The notes: generated by a model not told the origin, from the sequence alone. A stretch of 64,000 bases of DNA from Sphingobacterium tabacisoli (GCF_017908035.1 NZ_JAEQMU010000005.1:400531-464530), one strand, 5' to 3'; counted from the stretch's first letter, positions 43,822-53,688 are shown. Program-made: numbers and translations.

Positions 43822-46470
43822 CTAGTCTACCTCAAACTCTACAAGTTTTCGTAATATCCTTCCACTCAAGTCCAATCCTTCCACAATGATCACATACCGT
43901 CCTTTACCATCAGCCGTAAAAAAATCAAACGAGGCCTTACCACTTTTGTCCGCTACGATATTGGGCTCCCAATGTATAGTCGTTCGCAGGTCCCGACTCA
44001 GTTTATTCCCGTCCTCAACATCATATACCGGCTTATAAAACTCCCGATTAACATGAAGACCTTGTGGCTGCACCGTCATAATTCCTTTAGGCACATAATT
44101 ATTCATCGCCGATGTCCCTCTTTTTGAAGTGATGATCAATAACCCATTTCCACCATTAACCCCATAGATAGATGTATAATTCGCATTCCTCAACACTTCA
44201 ACACTCTCCACATCATTGATATTAATCATAGATAGTTGATCCCCCTCCAGATACATACCATCCAAAACAATCTGCATCGGCACGTTCCCCCTCGTATTAT
44301 AAGGCACTCCTCCGACAAAGGACACCCCCATCAATCGACCAGACAAGCACATATCCAATGTTGAACAGGTAGACAGCTCCTCACTTGTCAATACTTGATC
44401 AGCATTTCCCGGGCCGTTAAGGTTACTGGAATACTCCGATACTTTTTTCTTCGCACTAGCCCTTACAACAACCTCCTCTATAGCAATTGATTTCTCCATC
44501 AATCCTTGTCTTTCCAACTCTGCAAAAAACTGTTTGGACTGATTAATCTGATCTATATACATCGCATTGACATCCTCTATTTCATCTCCTCTATTTCTAT
44601 TATCCCCCACCGAAGCCCTTTCTTCCTTATCTATAACGATATCTATATTATTTTTTCCTTTATTCGCGTCCCGAGCAGAGACTAAGAACTTGACACTGTC
44701 GGGAAACAAAAGATCGTTGAACTCAAAATACCCCTCTTCATTAGAAGTCGTATCTACAAAATTCATAAAATTCTTAGTCGAAATGAGCTGTACTTTCGCT
44801 CCTATCTCGGGTTTCGTCCGCCCTAACTTCTTCGTATATCCACTTATTTTCAAGGCCTTTTCTACATCATACTTTGGCTTCCTGTTCCCTTCCAGCTCTC
44901 CCCAATCGATATTTCTCCACCCTTGTGTCAACATCAACAAGTCCAAATCACGTGACCTGACCCCCTCAGAACCAAAATAATACCCCGGATTCTCGATATA
45001 CCCATTGAGATCTGAATTCAACAACAACGTAGAAATAATATTCGGCGCTAGCGAGACGCTATCCTTAATCTTAGACAGATCAATAACAGATGCAGAAAAA
45101 GCACCAAACCGAATAGAATCCGAATCACTCCCCACACTCAGATCGACCTTCACACGCTCACGAGTCGTAAAACGCTCTTTATTCAAATGCAGAACCACAG
45201 GCAACATACTATTTAAATTGTAGTTGAAAAAAGGACGTTCTACAATAGGCTGAAAACGCTCATCCAAAACACTGATCGTAAGTACTCCAGTCGGCATCAT
45301 CTTCTTGTCCACAGAAAAAACAAGCTCATCTTTACTCAACTTTTGTTTAGATACAAAAATCACTTCACTTAGATGATGTAGCACAAAGTAAACCTCCTTT
45401 TGGCTGACTAGATCTTTAGAAACATTCAACTGAGCAAAGACTTTACTTCCATTCTGATTATTTACCGTAATTGCGTAACCCGATGCATATACCGAAGGCA
45501 TAGGCACATCTACCTCAGATCCATCTTCAAACGCTGCACGAGCGGCAACAGGAGTATCCGGCTGAACAAAAATGTATCCCGCTCCCATCCCCAGGCTGTT
45601 TGTCTCGATCACTCCTGCTGTATCCTTACCTATAGTAAAGGTTACCTTTGCTTTGATCCCCATTCCTTTGGGGTTTATCGCCTTCACAGCAATGTTATTA
45701 ATTCTATCACCAAGCAATTTTCCTCCTTCAGGAAACAGCTGCACGCTGTTTGCCAAGGTTGGAGGTACAATTCTCAGGAGCTTATTTACGGGCAACTTCT
45801 CCAAATTATCAAAGCGTAACTTAAGGTACGCGTCTCCATACTTTTTAGAGAGAGCAATCAAGAGGTTTCCTTCTTCATCCGTATTTCCTCGCTTTCGCTC
45901 CACCGTTTCCCCTCCAGATAGCACCTCATATCTTAACTGCCTTTTCGCCAGGGGGAGTCCCGACAGACTCTTCAGCTGAATCGTATAAACATTATCTTTA
46001 CCCTCCGTACGCACAGAAGTTTTCGTCATCACATTATCCGTGCGCCCATTTGTAATCTGTATCGTACGATCGTAAAAATATGCTTCATCCGCATTTCGCA
46101 TCCAATTGGTATATGCCCTCAAACGGTAAGACCCCTCTGTAATGGTATCCTGAAGTTTAAAATCGCCCATGCCCAGCCCCATCACCAAAGGGATTGTCAT
46201 TGAACTGACTGTTCTTTTTGCCCCATCAATCAATTCTACATAAGCAATACCACTATGGTTCGAGAACAGATTTTGTAACCCAATAGTCGTATATGCTTTA
46301 AACCAGATTGTTTCACCTGCTGTATACGCATACTTGTCCAAGTGCAGATAGAGCTTTTCCTGCGGATTACTTCTATGATATGTCTCCATATCCGTCAAAA
46401 CCTTTTGGATATCTTGAGAATAAACACTACCGTTCAGTAACAGAACAAGGAAAACAAGGAGGAATCTCAT
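43822..46470 (-). CDS. MG2-domain and TonB-plug protein, exported
   Basis: An 882-residue protein with a signal peptide (about 1-18, ending VYSQ). The N-terminus resembles an alpha-2-macroglobulin MG2 domain (PQEKLYLHLDKYAYTAGETIWFKAY), followed by further beta domains, a carboxypeptidase-like regulatory segment (about 560-610) and a TonB-receptor plug-like domain (about 670-790) with PMQIVLDGMYLEG and VESVEVLRNANYTSIYGVNG. The C-terminus (IHWEPNIVADKSGKASFDF) contains no 22-strand barrel. Such proteins are common in Bacteroidota, but their role is unknown; outer-membrane association is inferred. Confidence 0.8.
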   Translation of the reverse strand: MRFLLVFLVLLLNGSVYSQDIQKVLTDMETYHRSNPQEKLYLHLDKYAYTAGETIWFKAYTTIGLQNLFSNHSGIAYVELIDGAKRTVSSMTIPLVMGLGMGDFKLQDTITEGSYRLRAYTNWMRNADEAYFYDRTIQITNGRTDNVMTKTSVRTEGKDNVYTIQLKSLSGLPLAKRQLRYEVLSGGETVERKRGNTDEEGNLLIALSKKYGDAYLKLRFDNLEKLPVNKLLRIVPPTLANSVQLFPEGGKLLGDRINNIAVKAINPKGMGIKAKVTFTIGKDTAGVIETNSLGMGAGYIFVQPDTPVAARAAFEDGSEVDVPMPSVYASGYAITVNNQNGSKVFAQLNVSKDLVSQKEVYFVLHHLSEVIFVSKQKLSKDELVFSVDKKMMPTGVLTISVLDERFQPIVERPFFNYNLNSMLPVVLHLNKERFTTRERVKVDLSVGSDSDSIRFGAFSASVIDLSKIKDSVSLAPNIISTLLLNSDLNGYIENPGYYFGSEGVRSRDLDLLMLTQGWRNIDWGELEGNRKPKYDVEKALKISGYTKKLGRTKPEIGAKVQLISTKNFMNFVDTTSNEEGYFEFNDLLFPDSVKFLVSARDANKGKNNIDIVIDKEERASVGDNRNRGDEIEDVNAMYIDQINQSKQFFAELERQGLMEKSIAIEEVVVRASAKKKVSEYSSNLNGPGNADQVLTSEELSTCSTLDMCLSGRLMGVSFVGGVPYNTRGNVPMQIVLDGMYLEGDQLSMININDVESVEVLRNANYTSIYGVNGGNGLLIITSKRGTSAMNNYVPKGIMTVQPQGLHVNREFYKPVYDVEDGNKLSRDLRTTIHWEPNIVADKSGKASFDFFTADGKGRYVIIVEGLDLSGRILRKLVEFEVD

Positions 46471-46532
46471 ATTCGTCTCAATTGATTTTTAAAATGTTAA
46501 GGAAAGATAACAAAAATTAAAGCATATTTCTC

Positions 46533-46540
46533 TAAGTTTG
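46533..46540 (+). promoter_or_regulatory. -7 promoter box (TAAGTTTG) of purD
   Basis: A full TAnnTTTG match that ends 4 nt before the purD ATG (46545), predicting a leaderless transcript. No -33 TTTG is visible at 19 nt. Confidence 0.5.
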
Positions 46541-46544
46541 TGAC

Positions 46545-47819
46545 ATGAATATCTTAATTGTTGGATCAGGTGGACGCGAATCTGCCTTTGCCTATAAAAT
46601 TGCACAAAGCCCTAAACTTACCAACCTTTACATTGCCCCAGGCAATGCAGGAACAGAACAATATGGTCAGAACGTAGACCTCAAGGTAACAGACTTTGAA
46701 GGAATAGCAGCTTTTGCTTTAGCAAATGCCATTACCCTTATTCTCGTTGGCCCAGAAGAACCGTTGGTAAAAGGGATCCACGATTTCTTTTTAGGAAGAG
46801 ATGACCTCAAGCATATTGCCGTTGTTGGCCCACAAAAACTAGGTGCTCAGCTGGAGGGGTCAAAAGACTTCTCAAAAGAGTTTATGTTTCGACATAACAT
46901 CCCAACAGCAGCCTATAAATCCTTCGAATTATCAAACCTTGAAGAAGGTTTAGCATACCTAGAAACACAGAAACTCCCTATAGTACTTAAGGCCGACGGC
47001 CTAGCTGCAGGCAAAGGAGTTTTGATCTGTGAGACATTAGAAGATGCCAAAGCTGAACTTACCGCCATGCTCGCAGAAGCCAAGTTCGGACAGGCCAGCT
47101 CTGTGGTTGTTATTGAAGAGTTCTTAAAAGGTATTGAGCTTTCAGTTTTTGTTTTGACAGACGGTGACTCTTACAAGGTTTTACCCTCAGCCAAAGATTA
47201 CAAACGAATCGGCGAAGGCGATACAGGTTTAAATACAGGTGGTATGGGATCCATCTCCCCTGTTCCTTTTGCGGACGAAACTTTTTTAAACAAAGTAGAG
47301 GAACGTATCATCAAGCCTACGGTTGATGGTTTGAAAAAAGACAATATCCCTTACAAAGGTTTCATTTTTATCGGCCTCATGAACGTAGATGGCGAGCCTT
47401 ATGTCATCGAATATAATGTACGCATGGGCGATCCTGAGACCGAATCAGTACTTCCACGCATCGAGTCTGACCTTGTAGACCTATTAGAAGGTGTTGCACA
47501 AAGCAACCTTTCCAGCCGTTCTTATACCTTGAGTCCAAAGACCGCGGTAACAGTCATGTTAGTTTCCGGAGGCTATCCAGGAGATTACGAAAACGGAAAA
47601 GTAATCAGCAACATCGAAAATGTAAAAGAGTCCATCGTATTTCATGCAGGCACCAAGTTGGTAAATGGAGAAGTTGTAACCGCAGGAGGCCGTGTTATCG
47701 CAGTGACGACACTCCAAGACGACCTATTTACAGCCTTACAGCAAGCAACAGCCGATGCTGGCCGTATCTTTTTTCAAGGCAAATACTTCCGCACTGACAT
47801 TGGATTTGACTTGATTTAA
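46545..47819 (+). CDS. purD: Phosphoribosylamine-glycine ligase
   Basis: A 424-residue ATP-grasp enzyme that makes glycinamide ribonucleotide in de novo purine synthesis. The N-terminal phosphoribosylamine-binding motif NILIVGSGGRESAFAYKI, the ATP-grasp segments LKADGLAAGKGVLI and GDTGLNTGGMGSISPVP, and the metal-binding EYNVRMGDPETE are all present. The length is standard. It is monocistronic and followed by tRNA-Glu. Confidence 0.97.
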   Translation: MNILIVGSGGRESAFAYKIAQSPKLTNLYIAPGNAGTEQYGQNVDLKVTDFEGIAAFALANAITLILVGPEEPLVKGIHDFFLGRDDLKHIAVVGPQKLGAQLEGSKDFSKEFMFRHNIPTAAYKSFELSNLEEGLAYLETQKLPIVLKADGLAAGKGVLICETLEDAKAELTAMLAEAKFGQASSVVVIEEFLKGIELSVFVLTDGDSYKVLPSAKDYKRIGEGDTGLNTGGMGSISPVPFADETFLNKVEERIIKPTVDGLKKDNIPYKGFIFIGLMNVDGEPYVIEYNVRMGDPETESVLPRIESDLVDLLEGVAQSNLSSRSYTLSPKTAVTVMLVSGGYPGDYENGKVISNIENVKESIVFHAGTKLVNGEVVTAGGRVIAVTTLQDDLFTALQQATADAGRIFFQGKYFRTDIGFDLI

Positions 47820-47869
47820 AAAATAATATTTTAGCTTTCAGCACATTATGACCTTTGAGTGAAAATTAT

Positions 47870-47900
47870 TTTGGATAATAGATAAAAGCGTCTATATTTG
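47870..47900 (+). promoter_or_regulatory. Canonical Bacteroidota promoter of tRNA-Glu
   Basis: -33 TTTG at 47870-47873 and -7 TATATTTG at 47893-47900, with exactly 19 nt between them. This is the best-formed promoter in the window and validates the consensus used elsewhere. Transcription should begin about 10 nt before the tRNA. Confidence 0.85.
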
Positions 47901-47917
47901 CATCACCAAAGCAAAAG

Positions 47918-47989
47918 GGCCCGTTCGTCTAGGGGTTAGGACGCCAGATTTTCATTCTGGAAACAGGGGTTCGATTCCCCTACGGGCTA
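47918..47989 (+). tRNA. tRNA-Glu (anticodon UUC)
   Basis: A full cloverleaf: acceptor GGCCCGT / ACGGGCT (G1-U72 wobble), D stem GTCT/GGAC, anticodon stem CCAGA/TCTGG with loop TTTTCAT (anticodon UUC), T arm AGGGG-TTCGATT-CCCCT, discriminator A. The CCA end is not encoded (the genome has CGA after the discriminator), so it must be added after transcription. 72 nt long. Confidence 0.97.
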
Positions 47990-47991
47990 CG

Positions 47992-48022
47992 AAAAGCGAC
48001 TTCAAAAGAAGTCGCTTTTTTT
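47992..48022 (+). terminator. Terminator of tRNA-Glu
   Basis: Arms AAAAGCGACTTC and GAAGTCGCTTTT with an AAAA loop and a T7 tract, starting 3 nt after the tRNA end. Confidence 0.92.
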
Positions 48023-48320
48023 ATGTTCAATGTACATAACAAAACTGGTTCAAAAACCATAAGATGATTGTAATTGCGATATAGAAACTTTTCATAAGAT
48101 GAAAAATTAATTAATCGAATCTCAAACACTATCAGTGTCTCCCCCTCAATATTAAATCTTACAGTTGTAATCCACATCTAATTTTACATTAAGGAATGAC
48201 CCTTCCAAACAATCAAACGGTATAAACAAAAAAAACTGAAGATGATTAAACACCCTCAGTTCTTTGTCAAATAGTATATATATATATATGACTTACATAA
48301 AAGTCAAGCACAAAAACAAG
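48023..48320. other. Gene-free stretch after tRNA-Glu
   Basis: Apart from the SusD-side terminator (48235-48260) and a short TA dinucleotide run near 48276-48289, I see nothing functional here. A 65-codon minus-strand frame (47980-48177) overlaps the tRNA and its terminator and is not credible. Confidence 0.6.
48235..48260 (-). terminator. Terminator of the SusC-SusD operon
   Basis: On the minus strand ACTGAGGGTG and CATCTTCAGT pair over 10 bp (two G-U pairs) around a 6-nt loop, followed by a run of T. It lies 60 bp after the SusD stop. Confidence 0.75.
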
Positions 48321-50051
48321 TTACCATTTAGGATTCTGTGTTAGCACCTCTTTATTTTTAGCAATTTCATTTGTAGGCAACGGCCATAAATAGTCTTTCT
48401 GTGGATCGAATTTACGCAAATTAGCTGGCTGCAAAACAATGTAGTTATCCTTGTCAACCGGAGTATTTGCGGACCAGTTTGCAGCTTTGTATTCTAAAAA
48501 GAAGTAACTTCCCAGCAATGGTTTTACCATTTCAACCTCAGCGGTTTTCCAACGTATCAAATCCCAATAGCCCATACCTCCCTCATAAGCAAGCTCTACT
48601 CTTCTCTCTCTACGTATTTCATCTTGCATCTTCAAGCCATTATCATTTACGAATGCATTACTTAACGAAGGCATGGCTGCATATTCAGGCTCTTCCAGAG
48701 TTCCTATATTCACTTCCGGAAGACGTTTACGCAGTACATTAATAGTTGCATTCAACTGCTCATCCGTGATCACCCCATCCAATTCATACACCGCCTCTGC
48801 ATAATTCAACAACACCTCTGCATACCTCAACACTGGTCTGTCGATAAAAGAACGTTGTGTCTCGAAATATTGCGCATTAGCATATTTTCTAATATTAAAC
48901 CCTGTACGCTGCAATGTTGGATTCGGAACCGAATACTTTCCGGTCCCCTTAAACTCATCGCCCGATTTAAAGAGCGTAAAGCCCATTCGAGGATCTCTCA
49001 TGGAGAAGTATTCCATATGTTTCATCTGCGCATTTGGCGCAATGTAGTAGGAAGATTTTTTGGCTGGCAGCCCATCTATCATAAGGTAATTGTCCACAAA
49101 GTTTTGCGTAGCACCGATATTTCCTCCTTCATAATACCGTTGAATGGGAGTGATTAATATACTATTCTCCAAATTAATCCCATACTGTTTTACAATGATG
49201 TTCTCTTTATTTGCTCTACCCTCTCCCGCTTCCTGGAACAAATTATAGTAGGCCTCATTACTCACCTTACCATTTTCACCTATTACAGGCGTACTGAAAA
49301 CAGCATGCTCCTTCGAATCTATAACTTGTCGTGCCGCATCTCTCGCTATAGTTAGATGCTTTTTGGCATCACCATAGCCATGAAATTTGGCACGTGTACC
49401 TTCAAACAACCCCACTCTAGATTTGAATGCCAAAGCAGCCGTCCTCGAAATCCGACCGTAATCTTTCGCAGAAGACAGCTGATCTGCTGATCTTAATGTC
49501 GCAATTGCATAGTCAAGATCGTCATAAATCAATTGAAGAACTTCCTCTCTTGTCGCCCTAGCCTTAAAGATGTCCGGATCTGAAACTCCCATTGTCTTTG
49601 TGATAATCGGTACACCACCAAATCGCTTAAACATTTCGAAATAGAACCAGGCTCTAAAAAAGCGTGCCTCGGCGACATACCAATTTACTAACTTCGCATC
49701 TGCTCCCTTTGCAATCACCTCTGATGCTTTTTCAATCAATTTATTAGCTTGATAAATATTGCTATAGTCATAATCAGTAGATGTTGCTGGTGCTACTCGC
49801 GAGCCGTCACTTGTTGAATTTCCCTTGTCATTTTGGTAACCATCCACTCCCCAATTGTCCATTTCTACATCAGCTGTCGCCAACCCCGGCAATTTAGTAT
49901 AAAAGTAATTTGCTACAAGACGGACATCTTCAACAGAGTTCCAAAAATTATCATCGCTAACGGTATTCTCAGGATACCGATCTACTTCACAGGATGATAG
50001 CTGTGTCACCAAGGCCAAGCCAAGCAACACTTGTATACTTATATTTTTCAT
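48321..50051 (-). CDS. RagB/SusD family nutrient-uptake lipoprotein
   Basis: A 576-residue protein with a lipoprotein signal (lipobox LSSC, Cys about 21). It has SusD features: the TPR-rich helical N-terminal half (YFYTKLPGLATADV, AEARFFRAWFYFEMFKRFGGVP), the C-terminal SusD domain with RRERRVELAYEGGMGYWDLIRW, and the end DYLWPLPTNEIAKNKEVLTQNP. It binds an oligosaccharide or other nutrient at the cell surface and feeds its SusC partner, encoded 9 bp upstream. No glycosidase gene flanks the pair, so the substrate cannot be inferred. Confidence 0.95.
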   Translation of the reverse strand: MKNISIQVLLGLALVTQLSSCEVDRYPENTVSDDNFWNSVEDVRLVANYFYTKLPGLATADVEMDNWGVDGYQNDKGNSTSDGSRVAPATSTDYDYSNIYQANKLIEKASEVIAKGADAKLVNWYVAEARFFRAWFYFEMFKRFGGVPIITKTMGVSDPDIFKARATREEVLQLIYDDLDYAIATLRSADQLSSAKDYGRISRTAALAFKSRVGLFEGTRAKFHGYGDAKKHLTIARDAARQVIDSKEHAVFSTPVIGENGKVSNEAYYNLFQEAGEGRANKENIIVKQYGINLENSILITPIQRYYEGGNIGATQNFVDNYLMIDGLPAKKSSYYIAPNAQMKHMEYFSMRDPRMGFTLFKSGDEFKGTGKYSVPNPTLQRTGFNIRKYANAQYFETQRSFIDRPVLRYAEVLLNYAEAVYELDGVITDEQLNATINVLRKRLPEVNIGTLEEPEYAAMPSLSNAFVNDNGLKMQDEIRRERRVELAYEGGMGYWDLIRWKTAEVEMVKPLLGSYFFLEYKAANWSANTPVDKDNYIVLQPANLRKFDPQKDYLWPLPTNEIAKNKEVLTQNPKW

Positions 50052-50060
50052 TATATATAT

Positions 50061-53000
50061 TTAAAAATCAATATTTAAGCCAAAAGAATAGGTTTTCGCA
50101 AACGGATAAGGTGATATTTTATCATCCTCGGGTTTCATCTCAGGATCAACAACGCCCTTAAAAATACCCATTGCAGAAACTGTAAATAAATCTTCACCAG
50201 AAAGATAAAATCTAACCCTAGAAAAAGGCAGTTTAGCAAAGGACTCTTTTCTAAGCGTATAACCTAGCTGAACATTTTTCAAGCGCGCATAAGCACCATT
50301 GAGAAACCATTTGTCAGAAGCCACAAAATTATGATTACCCGATAAGTAAGGACGTGGAAAGGCAGCATCTCTATTATCTTCAGTCCAATAATCAGTATGG
50401 AAACTCATCGGCAGATACCAAGAGTATAAAGCTGGCTGGATCAACTCATTACTAGGCTTAAACTTCCGCTTTCCTATTCCCTGTACAAACATGCTAAAGT
50501 CAAAGTTTTTGTAACCAAGATTAATATTCAAACCATATTGATATCGCGGATTGATATCGCCAAGATAAACCATGTCTCCCGTATCTTCTAAAGTACCTTT
50601 TCCGGGGCCAATCATACCGTCTCCGTTTACATCAACGTAACGTACATCCCCTAATCCAGGTACATTGGTTACATTTACAATCCTCTCATAGCTTGGTGCC
50701 GCAGCTAAATCTGCCGCCGTCTGAAAATATCCATCAGTCTTATAGCCCCAAATCGAATTAAGAGCATAACCTTCTACAAAACCTTCTCGTTTGCCATTCA
50801 CTCCTGCTTTGACAACATCACTGGCACCTCCAAAGTAGATAAGTTTGTTCTGATTATCGGCCACATTTGCGGTAACACTATAAGTAAAATCCGATCCAAT
50901 TTTATCCTTATAGTTTAATGAGAGCTCCCAACCCCAGGTTTTTAACCGACCATCGTTGGATTTGGGCACATCGATCCCTATCGTAGCAGGTAGGCTAACA
51001 CTGACCAACATATCATTATTCAACTTGTTATAATAATCAAAGCTTCCAGATAGCCTCCGATTCAACATTGAAAAATCGAGACCTATATTTCTAGTTTCAA
51101 CCGTTTCCCAACTTAATTCTGTCGCAGGTATAGATCTTTGATAAAGATAGGCCTGTTGTACATCATTCAAAATCAGATTAACTGTTGTTGTGCTAGAACG
51201 CTGAGGATAAAGCAAACTTAGGTAATCAAAATAACCTATTCCTACTTGGGACCCCACCTTACCCCAAGACACACGAGGTTTCAGTTCGCTCAAGATATCA
51301 GAAGACACACTGAACCAGTCTTCTCTCAAAATATTCCAACCTGCCGAGAAAGAAGGAAATGTCTTCCTTCTCGTTGATTTTGACAATCTCGAACTCTCGT
51401 CATTACGTACAGTAGCCTCAAACAGATATTTCCCTTTATAATCATAGTTCAACCGACCAAAATAAGACTGCATCGCCTCAGACGCATCCACTTGATTATG
51501 AGACTTATTAGCCGGGTCTGACGTAAAATTAAGGCTCGGATTATCATTTACATAAAGATTACGTGTAGAGGCCGATACATATTCGTAACGGAAATCTAAA
51601 AACTGATAGCCACCCATAACTTGAAAATTATGATTATCTGCAACCTTAAAATTATAATCTACAATTGCCTGATAGTTTTCTTGAAGAGTCTTATAATTTG
51701 TGATAGAATAGTTGTTCGGGTTATTTTGATAACTTGGAAAAGTCTTATTAGGTCCTGAATAATAGGTCACCGTTCGACGAAAATCGCGCTTCTGCTCCCC
51801 TATATCTTCGCGACTGTACATCAAACGAACCTGAAGCCCATCTATAAAATTAGCAATTGTAGCAGTTACATTATTGGAAAAGTTGCTCTTTCGATTACGA
51901 TCAAATCCTCCATCACGCAGCAACGCATAGCCTAATGCTGAGGATGTCCCAGACCTGTAATAAGTACCATCTTCGTTCAACAGAGGAAATCGTCCCCTTG
52001 ATGAAAAAAATTGTCTCAATATCCCATTACCACCACCATCAATGCCGTAACCTCCAGTAGTAGGATTATCGTTAGCTTCATTGATGTAAGAGCTTCTAAG
52101 ATCCAATTTTAAATATTTGTTCAGCTTAGCCGATAGATTCGCCCTCGCATTCCACCGGCTGAACCGATCTTCTCCTACCTTGAAAACACCATCTTGTGTC
52201 ATATTACCAATAGAAGTCATATAATTAACACCCTCTGTACCACCGCTCATCTGTAGGTTATTATTATACATACCGTATGAATCGCGGATTACATAATCCA
52301 GAATATTCTCTTGATTATATGTCAGCCATTGCTTATCCGCTCCCTCAACAAAAGTTGGCCCGTTGACTGCGCGGTCAAGGTCTACCTCAAAGTACTCCGG
52401 TCCTAGACCTGCATTTGCACGAGCCAGGTTCATATAATTCATCTCATCGATCAAGGAGAGTCTATTCGGTATGTTGGCCGCCCGCTGAAAAGCAGTATTA
52501 TTGGAGAAAGCGATACGCGTCTTCCCTGCGACACCTCCTTTGGTTGTTACAAGAAGTACGCCACCAGCTGATTGTGCTCCATATATCGCAGTAGCCCCAC
52601 CATCTTTTAATATGCTTATATTCTCGATATCATTAGGGTTTATCGCTAAAAAAGTAGCAGCCGTACTCACCACCCCATCAATAACATACAGCGGATCTGC
52701 ATCTCCATTTGCCGAAGTCGCTCCACGTACCTGTAAATTCAGCCCCTGCGCTCCCGGCCTTCCCGAATTCCGAGAGATGACCAAACCGGGTGCAGCACCT
52801 TGGAGCATATTCGCAACCGTCGGAGAAGGTCTGTTCTCAAGGGTCTCTTTACTAACCTGAGAAACTGCTGTCGTAAGATTAGTCTTTTTCTGTCGTCCAT
52901 ACCCAACGACTACAACCTCATCCAAAGCCCCATCAACCTGCGTCAGTTGTACCGTAACTCCATCGATTGCAGTCACCTCTTTAGATTCAAATCCGATATA

Positions 53001-53291
53001 TGAGAAAGTAAGTATCCGTGTTGATCCTCCTACCGAAATAGCATATTTCCCATCTTTATTGGTCTGTGTTGAGTTCTTACTTCCCTTTTCTGCGACCGTT
53101 ACTCCAGCCAAAGGCTTACCGTCCATATCAGTAACTTTACCTGATATAGTTTGCTGTATACCGACGACATAGCTGTTGCTTTCTCGATTCTCGGCATGTA
53201 GATGAATCGCTGAGAAAGAGACCACCGTACATAAGAGAACCGATTTCCACCTCATTTTATGTAGGCCAGTACTGTTTAATTTTCTGTTCAT
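50061..53291 (-). CDS. SusC/RagA family TonB-linked outer-membrane transporter
   Basis: A 1,076-residue protein with a signal peptide (about 1-33). A carboxypeptidase-like regulatory domain (about 48-120, ISGKVTDMDGKPLAGVTVAE) and the SusC plug signature (EVVVVGYGRQKKTNLTTAVS, then YVIDGVVSTAATFLAINPND, IEKDGG-type ILKDGGATAIYGAQSAGGV) precede a TonB-dependent barrel to the C-terminus, which ends in Phe (YSFGLNIDF), as expected for outer-membrane insertion. It imports the ligand captured by SusD. It is the first gene of the SusCD operon, divergent from the GntR gene across a 397-bp gap. Confidence 0.96.
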   Translation of the reverse strand: MNRKLNSTGLHKMRWKSVLLCTVVSFSAIHLHAENRESNSYVVGIQQTISGKVTDMDGKPLAGVTVAEKGSKNSTQTNKDGKYAISVGGSTRILTFSYIGFESKEVTAIDGVTVQLTQVDGALDEVVVVGYGRQKKTNLTTAVSQVSKETLENRPSPTVANMLQGAAPGLVISRNSGRPGAQGLNLQVRGATSANGDADPLYVIDGVVSTAATFLAINPNDIENISILKDGGATAIYGAQSAGGVLLVTTKGGVAGKTRIAFSNNTAFQRAANIPNRLSLIDEMNYMNLARANAGLGPEYFEVDLDRAVNGPTFVEGADKQWLTYNQENILDYVIRDSYGMYNNNLQMSGGTEGVNYMTSIGNMTQDGVFKVGEDRFSRWNARANLSAKLNKYLKLDLRSSYINEANDNPTTGGYGIDGGGNGILRQFFSSRGRFPLLNEDGTYYRSGTSSALGYALLRDGGFDRNRKSNFSNNVTATIANFIDGLQVRLMYSREDIGEQKRDFRRTVTYYSGPNKTFPSYQNNPNNYSITNYKTLQENYQAIVDYNFKVADNHNFQVMGGYQFLDFRYEYVSASTRNLYVNDNPSLNFTSDPANKSHNQVDASEAMQSYFGRLNYDYKGKYLFEATVRNDESSRLSKSTRRKTFPSFSAGWNILREDWFSVSSDILSELKPRVSWGKVGSQVGIGYFDYLSLLYPQRSSTTTVNLILNDVQQAYLYQRSIPATELSWETVETRNIGLDFSMLNRRLSGSFDYYNKLNNDMLVSVSLPATIGIDVPKSNDGRLKTWGWELSLNYKDKIGSDFTYSVTANVADNQNKLIYFGGASDVVKAGVNGKREGFVEGYALNSIWGYKTDGYFQTAADLAAAPSYERIVNVTNVPGLGDVRYVDVNGDGMIGPGKGTLEDTGDMVYLGDINPRYQYGLNINLGYKNFDFSMFVQGIGKRKFKPSNELIQPALYSWYLPMSFHTDYWTEDNRDAAFPRPYLSGNHNFVASDKWFLNGAYARLKNVQLGYTLRKESFAKLPFSRVRFYLSGEDLFTVSAMGIFKGVVDPEMKPEDDKISPYPFAKTYSFGLNIDF

Positions 53292-53665
53292 ATGTTTATT
53301 AATTAATTGTATCTCCTAGTTCCTTATTCGATGTACCCTCCAAAAAGAATCGTGAAAAACTGAACACTTTTAGAGCACTTCTATCTAAGCCTTATAAATA
53401 TTCATTCCTCAAACGGGCTCTTCAAATTCCTTCTAAATACATGGGTACCTCACTGGGTTATCATCGCTAATTCAGGTCAGCCAAAATCAATAGTTCTTAG
53501 CTAGATCATCTACTGTAGATTCCATCTTCAATGATCTAAAGTAACATAGAGAATTCATCATAAGAGAACATTAATTTAACGCAAACGATTGTTTTATTCA
53601 CGAAAACGATATAGTCTATCACAAATAATTTGAAGTAACAGAGCTCTACATATCAATTATTTTTT
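53292..53665. other. Long divergent intergenic region between susC-like and gntR genes
   Basis: About 375 bp without a gene. It contains a perfect 13-bp palindrome ATCTACTGTAGAT at 53508-53520, about 217 bp upstream of the SusC ATG. I find no clear TAnnTTTG box for SusC here. Confidence 0.5.
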
Positions 53666-53673
53666 TACATTTG
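53666..53673 (+). promoter_or_regulatory. -7 promoter box (TACATTTG) of gntR
   Basis: A full match to TAnnTTTG. The predicted start site (about 53679) falls inside the palindrome at 53676-53688, consistent with self-repression. Confidence 0.55.
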
Positions 53674-53675
53674 CA

Positions 53676-53688
53676 ATCATCAGATGAT
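53676..53688. promoter_or_regulatory. Putative GntR operator at the gntR start
   Basis: Perfect palindrome ATCATC-A-GATGAT ending right at the ATG (53689). The same TCATCAGATGA core occurs before the downstream transporter gene (54363-54373), which supports a shared operator. Confidence 0.6.

Noticed and set aside
47980..48177. 65-codon minus-strand frame
   Set aside because: It overlaps the 3' end of tRNA-Glu and its terminator; the product has no recognisable domain.
48275..48290. TA dinucleotide run as a regulatory repeat
   Set aside because: It is short and isolated in AT-rich DNA; no evidence of function.
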